A stretch of DNA of 44,235 nucleotides from an uncultured Anaerovibrio sp. (GCA_934196075.1 CAKPVW010000012.1:1-44235), one strand, 5' to 3'; shown: positions 8,769-17,649, counted from the first letter of the stretch. Numbers and translations: made by a program. Notes: generated by a model from the letters alone, not told the origin.

Positions 8769-8939
8769 CATGATTAAAAGAAAATAGGATAGAATACAAA
8801 CTGTAAGGAGAGGAACAATAATAAATACAAAGTACGTTAATGATTTTTCATATTAGAACGCAGTAGGGATGCGGATATGGATAATGTTGACAGAAAATTC
8901 CTTACATAGGCATGATTCTATATTTCTTGGAGGTAAAAG

Positions 8940-10376
8940 ATGATGAAGAAAAAGACTTTGGTATCTGCAGTTCTCGCAGCAACTATTATGGGAACCGCCA
9001 GTGTAACTATGGCAGCTGAGAATATGTTCTCTGATGTGCCATTGGATCATTGGGCATATGATGCCGTTAATAAGCTGGCCGAGGATGGCATTATTGAGGG
9101 CTATGGTGATACCAATTTTGGCGGTGACAAGCCTATTACCCGTTATGAGATGGCTCAGCTGGTTGAGAAGGCTATGCAGAATCAGGAAAATGCCCGCTCT
9201 GTAGACAAGGCCGCTATTGAAAAGCTCCAGAAGGAATTTGACAGCGAGCTGAAGGGCGAGGTACAGAGCCTTCGTAAGGATGTAGATGATTTGAAGGGCC
9301 GTATGGGCTGGTATGGTGATGCTAGATTCCGTTATTTTGCCAATAAGGATCAAAAGGGCAATAATGGCAAGAACAGCGATGGTGAAAAATCTCAGTTTGA
9401 AAAGAGATTGCGTTTGGGCTTCTGGGCAAATCCTGCTGAGAATCTGACTGTAGATGGACGTCTGAAATATGAAGATAAGTCTTGGCAGAGAAGCACCTGG
9501 ACTAACGGGCATCAGAATTTTAATTCTTGGGATAATTCCTATGATAATCAGAACAGCCTGCGTTTGGATAAGTTAAGTCTGAATTGGGCACATGCAGGCA
9601 CCAAGGCTTCTGTTGGTCGTACCGAGGTTAAACTGGGTGAAGGATTAATCTGGTGGGAGAATCAAGTAGATGGTGCCTATGTAAAGCATCAATTTGGACC
9701 AAAGGTTACTGCTATGATTGGTGCAGGTGATATTTCTGCTGAAGGCTGGCATGATTCCAATATTAATGCTCAGTTCGGTGAGATTGCTGTTCAGACATCT
9801 CCTGCTACCAAGATTGCTGTGTCCAATATGCGTACACTGACAGATGTTCAGAAGTATGCTTCTGGTACAAACTGGGCGGAGGTTAATACACCAACTGGTA
9901 CTACCTGGGTGCCATCAGGTACGTGGTCTAAATGGGAAGATGATGCGTACAAGCTGAATCAGTATTCCCTTAGCGTAAATACTCAGATTGCACCAAAATG
10001 GAATGTAATTGCTGAGGCTGTTACCAACAATGTAGGCACTGTAGCCGATGCTAACAAGCATGGTGTATGGACTCGTGTAACCTACGGCAAGATGGATTGG
10101 AAGACTGCTAAGGATTGGCAGCTGTATGGCGAGTATTTCGCCTTGGGTAATACCTCTGTGGATTCCTCCAAGTGGGGACATCGTTTGAATATTGCCGGTG
10201 GCGATGGCTTTGGTGGCAATGGTGCTCGTGGCTTTGGCTTCAATCTGGACTATATGCTGGCTAATAACACCTGCCTGGGCCTGAGTTACTACAAGTTAAA
10301 GCCATATGATGAGAATAAGGCTGGCTTTAGCAAGTACGATGATATTGCTACTGTAGCTCTGTCCTATATGTTCTAA
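8940..10376 (+). CDS. SLH-domain outer-membrane porin (OmpM-like)
   Basis: The 478-residue protein has a signal peptide (MKKK charged start, hydrophobic core, cleavage near SVTMAAE). One SLH domain follows at about residues 28-75 (FSDVPLDHWAYDAV... GYGD... ITRYEMAQLV), then a short coiled coil (about 78-118). The rest is a beta-barrel of alternating aromatic strands ending in a C-terminal Phe (VALSYMF), as outer-membrane proteins do. In Negativicutes such proteins bind polyaminated peptidoglycan through the SLH domain and form the main diffusion pore. GGAGG lies at 8929; ATG 8940 or 8943 could be used. It is a single gene, probably strongly expressed, with structured flanking DNA on both sides. 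Confidence 0.92.
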   Translation: MMKKKTLVSAVLAATIMGTASVTMAAENMFSDVPLDHWAYDAVNKLAEDGIIEGYGDTNFGGDKPITRYEMAQLVEKAMQNQENARSVDKAAIEKLQKEFDSELKGEVQSLRKDVDDLKGRMGWYGDARFRYFANKDQKGNNGKNSDGEKSQFEKRLRLGFWANPAENLTVDGRLKYEDKSWQRSTWTNGHQNFNSWDNSYDNQNSLRLDKLSLNWAHAGTKASVGRTEVKLGEGLIWWENQVDGAYVKHQFGPKVTAMIGAGDISAEGWHDSNINAQFGEIAVQTSPATKIAVSNMRTLTDVQKYASGTNWAEVNTPTGTTWVPSGTWSKWEDDAYKLNQYSLSVNTQIAPKWNVIAEAVTNNVGTVADANKHGVWTRVTYGKMDWKTAKDWQLYGEYFALGNTSVDSSKWGHRLNIAGGDGFGGNGARGFGFNLDYMLANNTCLGLSYYKLKPYDENKAGFSKYDDIATVALSYMF

Positions 10377-10401
10377 AAACAAGGAAGTATGATGCTTCTT
10401 G

Positions 10402-10441
10402 TGCCATGGTTGTGCCCTGTATAGGGTGCAACCTTATGGCA
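10402..10441 (+). terminator. Strong hairpin after the porin gene
   Basis: TGCCAT-GGTTGTGCCCT pairs with AGGGTGCAACC-TT-ATGGCA, giving some 17 base pairs with two G-U pairs, a 2-nt bulge and a 4-nt loop. No T run follows at once; a weak CGGA/TCCG hairpin with TTTTTTT lies further down near 10459-10485. It could end transcription or protect the 3' end of an abundant mRNA. Confidence 0.5.
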
Positions 10442-10541
10442 TGATGGTTGAATAGTCACGGAGCTTTCCGGTTCATTTTTTTATATTCGTTTGAAGTATT
10501 GCAGAATGTGGCCGATTTACAGAATTTAAGAGGGGAATAAT

Positions 10542-12428
10542 ATGAAATCTTTCAAGAACAAAAAGCTAACTGCCTATGTTATGGCAGCCTTAATGGCTGG
10601 CTCTGCCATGCTGGGCACCAGCTTTGGTGCCAGTAGTGCTGAAGCTGCTGTAAAGGTAAATCCAATCGCCGGTATTAGTGCTGATTTTATCAAGGGCGCC
10701 GATGTATCTATGTTGCCAGAGCTGGAGCGTCTGGGTGGTAAATTCTATGCCAATGGAATGGAGAAGGATTGTTTAGAGATTTTACAGGAAAAAGGTATTA
10801 ACTGGGTGCGTGTCCGCATTTGGAACGATCCATATTCCTATGGCCCTAACGGCAATGGCGGCGGTGTTACCGATGAGAAAAAGGCTCTGGAGGTAACCAA
10901 GCGGGCCAAGGCTTTGGGCATGAAGGTACTGGTTGACTTCCACTACAGTGACTGGTGGGCAGATCCAGGCAAGCAATATCCACCAAAGGCTTGGGAAAAC
11001 CACAATGCCAAGCAGTTGGCCAAGGATGTGTACAACTACACAGCCAAGGTTATGAAGGATTTCAATGCAGCTGGTGTAACTCCTGATATGGTGCAGATTG
11101 GCAACGAGCTGAACAACGGTATGCTGTGGCCTGTTTGCAAGACTGATACCCCAGAGGGATATAAGGCTTTGGCAGATGCCATTGCTCAGGGCCTGAAGGC
11201 TGTCAAGGACAATGCTCCAAACCATCAGGTAAAGCGCATGGTACATTTGGCCAACGGCAACAACAATGCCCTGTATCGCAGCTTCTTTGATGAGCTGATT
11301 ACCAACAACGGCGTCAATGATTTTGATATTATCGGCTTCTCCTATTACCCATTCTGGCATGGTAGCATGGAAGAGCTTTCCTACAATATGAATGACATGG
11401 TAGACCGTTACGGCAAGGATGTTGTTGTGGTAGAGACAGCCTATGCCTTTACCAATGAGCAGGGCGATGCTCAGAAGAACTGTGCTGGCCCAACTGAGGA
11501 AGCTATTGCAGGCTACAAGTCCACTGTTCAGGGACAGGCCAGCGGTCTTCACGATGTAATGGAGCATGTTTCCAATGTGAAGGACAGCCGCGGCAAGGGT
11601 ATTTTCTACTGGGAGCCTGATTGGATTCCTGTAGAGGGTGCTGGCTGGAAGGCTGGGGAAGGTAACGAGTGGGAGAATCTGGCCATGTTTGACTTCCAGG
11701 GCAATGCTTTGGAATCTTTGGATGTGTTCAAGATGGTTAGCGACCAGTCCCTGCCAACCCAGCAGTACAAGGTAAAGACCATTGAGGCTGAGCTGGTAAC
11801 AGGCTCCGTAGGTCAGCCGGTAGAAATGCCAAAGAAGGCCAGTGTTGTATTTGAAAACGATGTGGTTAAAACCATGCCTGTAACCTGGGCAGATGCTGCT
11901 CCTGTTTTCAATACTTCAGGCAAGTACACTGTCAAGGGTACTGTTCAGGGCGTTGATGGCAAGACAGCCATTGCTTCCATTGATGTTATCAAAAAGGTAA
12001 ATCTGGTAAAGAATGGCAATTTTGAAAATGGCGATTTGAATGGTTGGACCATTACCGGTGACAAGGACGCTGTTAACACGGTATCTTCCGCTGGTGATGC
12101 CCGGGGCAAGTCTGCTATGCATTATTGGGCAGACAAGGGTTTCAAATTCCAGGCAACTCAGAGCTTTGAGGGGCTAAAGGATGGCAAATACACAGTTTCC
12201 TGCTGGACTCAGGGCGGTGGCGGAGAGCATTATTATACTCTTATGGTACGTACCTCTGCCGGTGAGCAGTCTGCCGTAATTGCAGACACTGGCTGGAACA
12301 ATTGGCAGCAGTGGACCATCCGGGATGTAGAGGTCAAGGATGGCAAGGCCACTATAGGCATTGATATGGTAGGCAATGCTGGCAACTGGGGCTCTATTGA
12401 CGATGTAGAGTTCTATTTGCAAGAGTAA
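10542..12428 (+). CDS. Secreted GH53 endo-beta-1,4-galactanase with C-terminal Ig-like and carbohydrate-binding domains
   Basis: Cleaves beta-1,4-galactan side chains of pectin (arabinogalactan type I). A signal peptide ends near SSAEAA. The GH53 catalytic domain spans about residues 45-400, with GADVSMLPELE, WVRVRIWNDP, VDFHYSDWWADP, the acid/base E189 in QIGNELNNG and the nucleophile E298 in VVVETAY. A bacterial Ig-like (Big_4-type) domain follows at about 410-480, then a jelly-roll module at about 485-628 beginning NLVKNGNFENGDLNGW, like the galactan-binding CBM61/CBM4_9 group. The protein is longer than single-domain GH53 enzymes. There is no LPXTG or SLH anchor. No beta-galactosidase or transporter is adjacent. 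It suggests a plant-polymer-rich habitat such as rumen or gut. Confidence 0.93.
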   Translation: MKSFKNKKLTAYVMAALMAGSAMLGTSFGASSAEAAVKVNPIAGISADFIKGADVSMLPELERLGGKFYANGMEKDCLEILQEKGINWVRVRIWNDPYSYGPNGNGGGVTDEKKALEVTKRAKALGMKVLVDFHYSDWWADPGKQYPPKAWENHNAKQLAKDVYNYTAKVMKDFNAAGVTPDMVQIGNELNNGMLWPVCKTDTPEGYKALADAIAQGLKAVKDNAPNHQVKRMVHLANGNNNALYRSFFDELITNNGVNDFDIIGFSYYPFWHGSMEELSYNMNDMVDRYGKDVVVVETAYAFTNEQGDAQKNCAGPTEEAIAGYKSTVQGQASGLHDVMEHVSNVKDSRGKGIFYWEPDWIPVEGAGWKAGEGNEWENLAMFDFQGNALESLDVFKMVSDQSLPTQQYKVKTIEAELVTGSVGQPVEMPKKASVVFENDVVKTMPVTWADAAPVFNTSGKYTVKGTVQGVDGKTAIASIDVIKKVNLVKNGNFENGDLNGWTITGDKDAVNTVSSAGDARGKSAMHYWADKGFKFQATQSFEGLKDGKYTVSCWTQGGGGEHYYTLMVRTSAGEQSAVIADTGWNNWQQWTIRDVEVKDGKATIGIDMVGNAGNWGSIDDVEFYLQE

Positions 12429-12490
12429 ACACTGTAGTTTCTTCAAAGAAATAAACTCCTATTAACTAAAATAAAACAAACCTCCCTATG

Positions 12491-12526
12491 CAGGCAGTCT
12501 GTTTCGTGACAGACTGCCTGTTTTTT
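12491..12526 (+). terminator. Intrinsic terminator of the galactanase gene
   Basis: A perfect 12-bp stem, CAGGCAGTCTGT (12491-12502) with ACAGACTGCCTG (12509-12520), has a TTCGTG loop and is followed by six T. Confidence 0.95.
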
Positions 12527-13032
12527 GGTTGCGCAAGTTGAAAACTATCGAATGTAAATAAATTTTGGAATTACATATCCAAAACTTTTTTGTTTCCATG
12601 GACTTTGGGTTTGTAGTGGTCAAGCTTTTTTGTAACACTTTATTCGATAAATACTGATATTGGATAAATAAAGTTGTCACCTTGCTCTCGAGGAATTAAT
12701 ATATACTTATACGAAAGAATGAAATTTATTGCTATTAAGACCGCAGACGGCTCACTTACAGGTAACTTATGATATAATGTCATGGGTGCAGAATGACTTG
12801 TACCCTATAGTCCCTTATTTGACGGGATTATAGTATGTGGTAGACCAGCATTTATAATTTTTGACATTAGAAGTATGGAAGAGCCTTAGAGATGTTTTCT
12901 GCTCTATTGGCTTCTAGTATTTTTTCATTTCCATGTTTTTACAAAGCTTATTATGGTACAATACTATAGATAGGTGAAGCTTTAACTTATACTATGAAGT
13001 GTTAATAGCTAGTTGAACTGAGTGTGATATAA
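12527..13032. other. Gene-free AT-rich stretch with several hairpins
   Basis: I see no coding sequence. The only open frame (minus strand, 12486-12680) crosses the strong terminator and looks random. Visible structure includes a TATAAT at 12773-12778, and a hairpin CTATAGTCCC (12805-12814) with GGGATTATAG (12824-12833), bracketed by further complementarity. There is also GAAGAGCC/GGCTTC followed by TATTTTTT (about 12878-12925), and an extended -10 TGGTACAAT (12954-12962) upstream of the broken HepT-like gene. A small RNA between 12780 and 12925 is possible but unproven. Confidence 0.35.
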
Positions 13033-13428
13033 ATGAGCGTTGTAGTAAAAAAGATAGGTGATATGTCTGTAAAAGTAATCAGTGCAGACGATATTGCTTC
13101 AATCCGTCGGAAAAAATAAGTAGTAGAGATATGGAAATTAAATCAGTATATATGTGAAAACAATATCACGCGCGAAGCTCTGTTAAAGGATTTTTCCTTA
13201 CAATGGCTTGTTACGACGCCACTATATAATATTGGTGAACACGCATATAATTTATCGTCAGAATATAAAGCTGAACATGATGAGATTACATGGTCTATGA
13301 TTTCCGGATTGCGTCATCGTTTGGTTCATGACTATGAAGGTACTAACTGGCAGATGATAGTAGAAGTGGTATTTGAAGATATACCCGCATTATTGGTTCA
13401 GTTAGAAAAGCTGGTTAGCAAGGAATAG
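13033..13428 (+). pseudogene. Broken HepT-like (DUF86) toxin gene
   Basis: Frame 13120-13428 reads as most of a HepT-like ribonuclease: an N-terminal helix around YICENNITREALLKDF, then LYNIGEHAYNLS, then the signature SGLRHRLVHDYEGTNW. The last contains the R-x4-6-H active-site motif and the HDY that the cognate nucleotidyltransferase (MntA) can modify. That frame has no start codon and is preceded directly by TAA (13117-13119), which ends a 28-codon ORF in the same frame from ATG 13033. A premature stop, or loss of the true start, would both explain this. No MntA-type gene is present. It appears to be a decayed toxin-antitoxin remnant. Confidence 0.7.
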
Positions 13429-13487
13429 GCTTTTGGGCGATGGGGCATAATGGGGCATTTTAGAGCATTTCAGGAAAGGAAAATGGC

Positions 13488-13955
13488 ATGAATAAGATTT
13501 TGTTTATCTGCCACGGCAATATTTGCCGTTCTACAATGGCAGAGTTCGTTATGAAGGATTTGGTTCAAAAGGCTGGTCGAGAAAAGGAGTTTGAAATTGC
13601 TTCGGCGGCTACTAGTCGGGAGGAAATTGGACATGACATTCATCATGGCACTAAGGCAATATTACAGGCTAAGGGGATTCCTTTTGCTAGTCGTCAGGCT
13701 GTACAGATGACCAAGAATGATTATCGTTATTACGATTTAATTGTGGCTATGGATAAGGAAAATCTGTGGGGCATTAGCAGGATTATTGATTTTGACAGAG
13801 AGAACAAAGTGAAGCTTTTGCTATCTTATGCTGGTGAACCTGTTGGAGAGGTAGCAGATCCTTGGTATACTGGGGATTTTGAAGCAACCTATAGGGATGT
13901 CTTGGCAGGTTGTCAGGGAATTTTGATCAGCTATCCCCATATTGAGGAGAATTAA
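13488..13955 (+). CDS. Low-molecular-weight protein-tyrosine phosphatase
   Basis: The 155-residue cytoplasmic phosphatase has the C-x5-R-S active site near its N terminus (C8 to R14 in CHGNICRS) and the general acid in DPWY (D124). This is the full LMW-PTP fold length. The family removes phosphate from protein tyrosines or, in some relatives, from arsenate-linked or arginine substrates; the aromatic DPW/Y pair favours a tyrosine phosphatase. AGGAAAGG lies ahead of ATG 13488. No tyrosine kinase or exopolysaccharide genes are adjacent, so its partner cannot be named. Confidence 0.93.
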   Translation: MNKILFICHGNICRSTMAEFVMKDLVQKAGREKEFEIASAATSREEIGHDIHHGTKAILQAKGIPFASRQAVQMTKNDYRYYDLIVAMDKENLWGISRIIDFDRENKVKLLLSYAGEPVGEVADPWYTGDFEATYRDVLAGCQGILISYPHIEEN

Positions 13956-14019
13956 TCCAGAAGGCTGGCAATCTAGAGGCGTAATTCAACTCTAGTAAAG
14001 AAAAAAATAGGGGATGCAG

Positions 14020-14048
14020 GCAAATTTCAAAGAGGATATTTGCTTTTT
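14020..14048 (+). terminator. Weak terminator candidate after the phosphatase gene
   Basis: A short stem, GCAAAT (14020-14025) with ATTTGC (14038-14043), is followed by TTTTT. The stem is only 6 bp and AT-rich. Confidence 0.35.
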
Positions 14049-14196
14049 ATGTCGAATATGTAAAGCATGGAAAACTTTTTGTACCCCCTACATTATTGAG
14101 AGAAAATGTCTTTGCATTTTTCAATGGGGTGATCACGAGGGTGGAGATATTAGTTTCACTCTGTCAGTGGATATCATGTTATATTGGGAGTAATAT

Positions 14197-14376
14197 ATGA
14201 TTACAAAAGAATTGATAAATGAAATTAATGAATTATCCAGAAAACAAAGGGATGTAGGTTTGACTCCAGAGGAAAAGGAGCGTCAGGCAGAGTTGAGACA
14301 GGTTTATCTGGTAGGCTTTCGAGAGAATATGAAAAATGTGTTGGATAGAATAGAGATTGTAGATAAGGTTGATTAA
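14197..14376 (+). CDS. UPF0291 (DUF896, YnzC-like) small protein
   Basis: The 59-residue helical protein fits UPF0291: a first helix (TKELINEINELSRK), then LTPEEKERQAELRQVYL, then the signature GFRENMKN. Bacillus subtilis YnzC, of similar fold, lies in a LexA-controlled operon, but the family's biochemical role is unknown. GGGAG at 14187-14190 precedes ATG 14197. It lies alone between non-coding stretches; I see no LexA box. It is below common gene-length cut-offs and easily missed. Confidence 0.85.
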   Translation: MITKELINEINELSRKQRDVGLTPEEKERQAELRQVYLVGFRENMKNVLDRIEIVDKVD

Positions 14377-14620
14377 TAGTAAGTTTTGATAAGTAATATA
14401 AAGATGTGTCTAATTCTAAAAATAATGGGACATTATGTCACTCTTGAAATATTATGGATATTATTGCTGTTATTAGGATTTTGAGAATGAAGACCAATTA
14501 ATTTTCTGTGCTAACAGAGCATGGATGTGTTTCAATCTTAATACAATTGAAATTTTGTTCTTCCAAAGAGACGATTTGTTATACAAATTATGAAAAAATA
14601 ATTCTTATTTATAGTTTTTG

Positions 14621-14649
14621 TTGACAATAAAATCCAAAGACCTTATACT
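14621..14649 (+). promoter_or_regulatory. Sigma-A promoter of the carboxyltransferase gene
   Basis: TTGACA (14621-14626) and TATACT (14644-14649) are 17 bp apart, about 85 bp before the start codon. Bases 14377-14620 upstream hold nothing I can identify. Confidence 0.75.
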
Positions 14650-14734
14650 TGATTTATAGAGATTGTTAGGGGTAACATTGGAGTTTTTCGGGGTTGTAAA
14701 GTAAGTATATTTTATATTTAAGGAGATGTTTTAT

Positions 14735-16219
14735 ATGTCCACTAGTGCAACAAATTTTGGTCCTGTAAAGATTACCGAGACCGTATTGCGTGATGCTCAT
14801 CAGTCCCTTTTGGCAACACGTATGCGTACCGAGCAGATGCTGCCAATGCTTTCTGCCTTGGACAAAATAGGTTATAACGCTCTGGAAGCATGGGGCGGTG
14901 CAACCTATGATACCTGCCTGCGTTTCTTGAACGAAGATCCATGGGAGCGTCTTGATACTCTGAAGGCACATCTGAATACTCCTATCCAGATGCTGCTGCG
15001 TGGCCAGAATCTGCTGGGTTACAACCATTATTCTGATGATGTGGTTCGTGCTTTCGTAAGAAAGGCATCTGAGCATGGTGTTGGTGTATTCCGTATTTTT
15101 GATGCGCTGAACGACGTTACCAATCTGCGTACTGCTATTGATGCTGCATTGAAGGCTAAGGAAAAGCCACATGTACAGGGCTGCTTGGTATATACTATAA
15201 GCCCATTCCACACCAATGAGACTTTCGTAGATTTGGCCAAGGAATTGCAGGAGATGGGTGTTCATTCCATCTGTATCAAGGATATGTCCGGTTTGTTGAA
15301 GCCTTATGTTGCTGAGGATCTGGTTCGCAAACTGAAGGCTGCTGTAGATCTGCCAATCGAGCTGCACACTCATTACACCTCTGGCTTTGGTTCCATGACC
15401 TATCTGAAGGCTATTGAAGCAGGTGTTGATATTATCGACTGTGCACTGTCCCCACTGGCAAACGATACTTCTCAGCCTTGTACTGAGACCATCGTAGCTA
15501 CTTTGGAAGGCACTGAGAGAGACACCAAGCTGGATCGTCAGGCTATGGATCCTATTGCTAAGCACTTCCTGCAGGTAAAGAAGGATATCATGAAGGAATT
15601 CAACCTGCCTGGTTACTTCGATGTAAATCCAAAGGTTTTGGATTTCCAGATTCCTGGTGGTATGCTGTCCAACCTGGTAAATCAGCTGAAGGCTATGGGC
15701 GCTGCTGACAAGTATCAGGAGCTGTTGGATGAGATGCCTCGTGTACGTGAGGATCTGGGCTTCCCACCATTGGTAACTCCATCTTCTCAGATTGTTGGTA
15801 CCATGGCTACCATGAATGTAATTATGCAGGCTAATGGCCAGCCACGTTACTCCATGGTTCCTAATGAGGTTCGTGACTTGGCTCGCGGCAAGTTTGGTAA
15901 GACTCCAAAGCCAGTTAAGCCTGAGGTATTGGCTGCTATGAAGATTAAGCCTGAGGAAATGATTACTGACTGTGCTGTTGAGGATGCTAAGGCACCTAAG
16001 ATGGCTGATTTCCGCAAGGAACTGGCTGCCAAGAAGGTTGAGAAGAAGCTGGCTTCCATCAAGGCTAGTCTTGCTAGTGTAGATGCTGATATCTACGAGC
16101 AGGTTCGTGATTCTCAGATTGCCAAGGTTCTGGACGAGATTCCAGAGGAGGATGTACTCTCCTATGCTCTGTTCCCACAGGTTGCTTTGGACTTTTTCGA
16201 GAAGAATGGTCGCCTCTAA
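14735..16219 (+). CDS. Biotin-dependent carboxyltransferase subunit (OadA / transcarboxylase 5S / PycB type) without biotin domain
   Basis: The 494-residue carboxyltransferase domain belongs to the family that moves CO2 between a 2-oxo acid (oxaloacetate/pyruvate) and carboxybiotin. Signatures are LRDAHQSLLATR, GGATYDTCLRFL, LRGQNLLGY, VFRIFDALND, the CO2/metal lysine in CIKDMSG, the metal pair HTHYTSG and IPGGMLSN. A conserved PYC/OADA C-terminal region follows to about 490. No lysine-containing biotin motif (AMKM) is present, so a separate biotin carrier must exist. The length is like the 5S subunit of propionate transcarboxylase. In Negativicutes it could act in propionate formation, oxaloacetate decarboxylation or as PycB. 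AGGAG at 14721-14725 supports ATG 14735 over ATG 14726, which overlaps the ribosome binding site. Confidence 0.88.
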   Translation: MSTSATNFGPVKITETVLRDAHQSLLATRMRTEQMLPMLSALDKIGYNALEAWGGATYDTCLRFLNEDPWERLDTLKAHLNTPIQMLLRGQNLLGYNHYSDDVVRAFVRKASEHGVGVFRIFDALNDVTNLRTAIDAALKAKEKPHVQGCLVYTISPFHTNETFVDLAKELQEMGVHSICIKDMSGLLKPYVAEDLVRKLKAAVDLPIELHTHYTSGFGSMTYLKAIEAGVDIIDCALSPLANDTSQPCTETIVATLEGTERDTKLDRQAMDPIAKHFLQVKKDIMKEFNLPGYFDVNPKVLDFQIPGGMLSNLVNQLKAMGAADKYQELLDEMPRVREDLGFPPLVTPSSQIVGTMATMNVIMQANGQPRYSMVPNEVRDLARGKFGKTPKPVKPEVLAAMKIKPEEMITDCAVEDAKAPKMADFRKELAAKKVEKKLASIKASLASVDADIYEQVRDSQIAKVLDEIPEEDVLSYALFPQVALDFFEKNGRL

Positions 16220-16247
16220 TCAAACCAAAAATAAAAAATGCACAAGG

Positions 16248-16277
16248 GATGGCGGAGATTTTCTCCGTCATCTTTTT
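16248..16277 (+). terminator. Terminator of the carboxyltransferase gene
   Basis: GATGGCGGAGA pairs with TCTCCGTCATC (one G-U pair), followed by five T at 16273-16277. Confidence 0.85.
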
Positions 16278-16455
16278 GTATACAGACTTTGGCCTATCCA
16301 TTTGCATATGATTGATGTATAATTATGGCTAGGTATTCCATTTTCTGGCTGGACAGGCAGTGTGATAAAAATAATCCCTGTCATCAATGATGGTCTGGAA
16401 CAAGGGAACACCTATAGATAAGCTGAAAAAATTTTATTATAAAGGATGGATGAAC

Positions 16456-17649
16456 ATGGTTTCAGAAAAAATGCATACATTAGGGACAAAAAAGTCCACA
16501 ATTCGTACTATTTTTGAATACGGCAGAAAAAGAGCTGCTGAGGTAGGAGAGGAAAATGTTTATGATTTTTCCATAGGCAATCCTAATGTGCCAGCACCAG
16601 AGGCTGTAAAAACTGCTATTATAGATATTTTGAACACCGTGGACAGCTGTACTCTCCATGGTTATACCATAGCTCCTGGTGATCCTCAGGTTCGTCAGAC
16701 TATTGCTGATAGCATTAATCAGCGCTTTGGCACCAATTTTGCTGGCAAAAATCTCTTTATGACCAGTGGTGCAGCTGCCGCCATTACCATTTGCTTCAAG
16801 GCTCTCCATGAGGATGAGGCTGATGACGAGTTCCTTACCTTTGCACCATATTTCCCTGAATATGGCTGTTTTGTGGAATCTGTGGGCTCCAAACTAAAGG
16901 TGGTGCCAGCCAATACTGACAATTTCCAGATTCAGTTTGATAAATTTGAAGAAATGCTTAGCCCTAAGACCAAGGCTGTAATAGTTAATAGTCCAAACAA
17001 TCCTAGTGGTGTTGTTTATTCTGAGGATACTATCCAAAAGCTGGCAGATATTCTGGAGGCCAAATCTCAGGAATTTGGTCACCCTATTTTTATTATTTCT
17101 GATGAGCCATATCGGGAGCTGGTTTATGGCAATTTTCAGGTTCCTTATATTCCTAAATATTACAAAAACACATTGGTATGCTATTCTTGGAGCAAGTCCT
17201 TATCCCTGCCTGGCGAGCGTATTGGTTATATTGCTGTGCCTGATGAGGTGGCAGATTTTGGCATGATTTACGGTGCTATTGCTGGTGCGGCTAGAGTTCT
17301 GACCCATGTAAACGCTTCATCTCTCTTTCAGCGGGTGGTAGCTCGCTGTGTGGATGAGCCTTCAAATATTGCAGCTTATGAGCGTAATGGCAATCTTTTG
17401 TACAATGGCCTTGTAGAAGCAGGATTTAGCTGTCAAAAGCCACAGGGAGCTTTTTATTTGTTCCCTCAGGCATTGGAGGCAGATGATAGAGCTTTTTGTG
17501 AGCGGGCCAAGAAATATGATTTGCTGCTGGTACCTGGTTCGGATTTTGGTTGTCCCGGTTATTTCCGAGCTGCCTATTGTATCAAGGAGGACACCATTCG
17601 CAGATCCCTGCCAGCCTTCCAGAAGTTGGCTGCAGAATACGGTAAATAA
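16456..17649 (+). CDS. PLP-dependent class I aminotransferase (AspB-like)
   Basis: The 397-residue fold-type I aminotransferase shows FSIGNPNVPAP near the start, NSPNNPSG, SDEPYRE and the PLP lysine K247 in SWSKSLSLPGERIGY. This pattern is typical of aspartate/aromatic-type enzymes, but the amino donor cannot be deduced. The frame is open from ATG 16387, but AAAGGATGG at 16441-16449 is best placed for ATG 16456 (or 16450). A TATAAT at 16318-16323 lies upstream with no clear -35. It ends 2 nt before the helicase gene, so the two are probably co-transcribed. Confidence 0.88.
   Translation: MVSEKMHTLGTKKSTIRTIFEYGRKRAAEVGEENVYDFSIGNPNVPAPEAVKTAIIDILNTVDSCTLHGYTIAPGDPQVRQTIADSINQRFGTNFAGKNLFMTSGAAAAITICFKALHEDEADDEFLTFAPYFPEYGCFVESVGSKLKVVPANTDNFQIQFDKFEEMLSPKTKAVIVNSPNNPSGVVYSEDTIQKLADILEAKSQEFGHPIFIISDEPYRELVYGNFQVPYIPKYYKNTLVCYSWSKSLSLPGERIGYIAVPDEVADFGMIYGAIAGAARVLTHVNASSLFQRVVARCVDEPSNIAAYERNGNLLYNGLVEAGFSCQKPQGAFYLFPQALEADDRAFCERAKKYDLLLVPGSDFGCPGYFRAAYCIKEDTIRRSLPAFQKLAAEYGK

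Noticed and set aside
12570..12660. Possible insertion-sequence end (TGTAGTGGTCAAGCTTTTTTGT)
   Set aside because: It resembles the tips of some IS3-type elements, but there is no second tip, target duplication or transposase remnant.
12486..12680. Minus-strand open frame of 64 codons
   Set aside because: It passes through the strong galactanase terminator and has low-complexity, non-family sequence.
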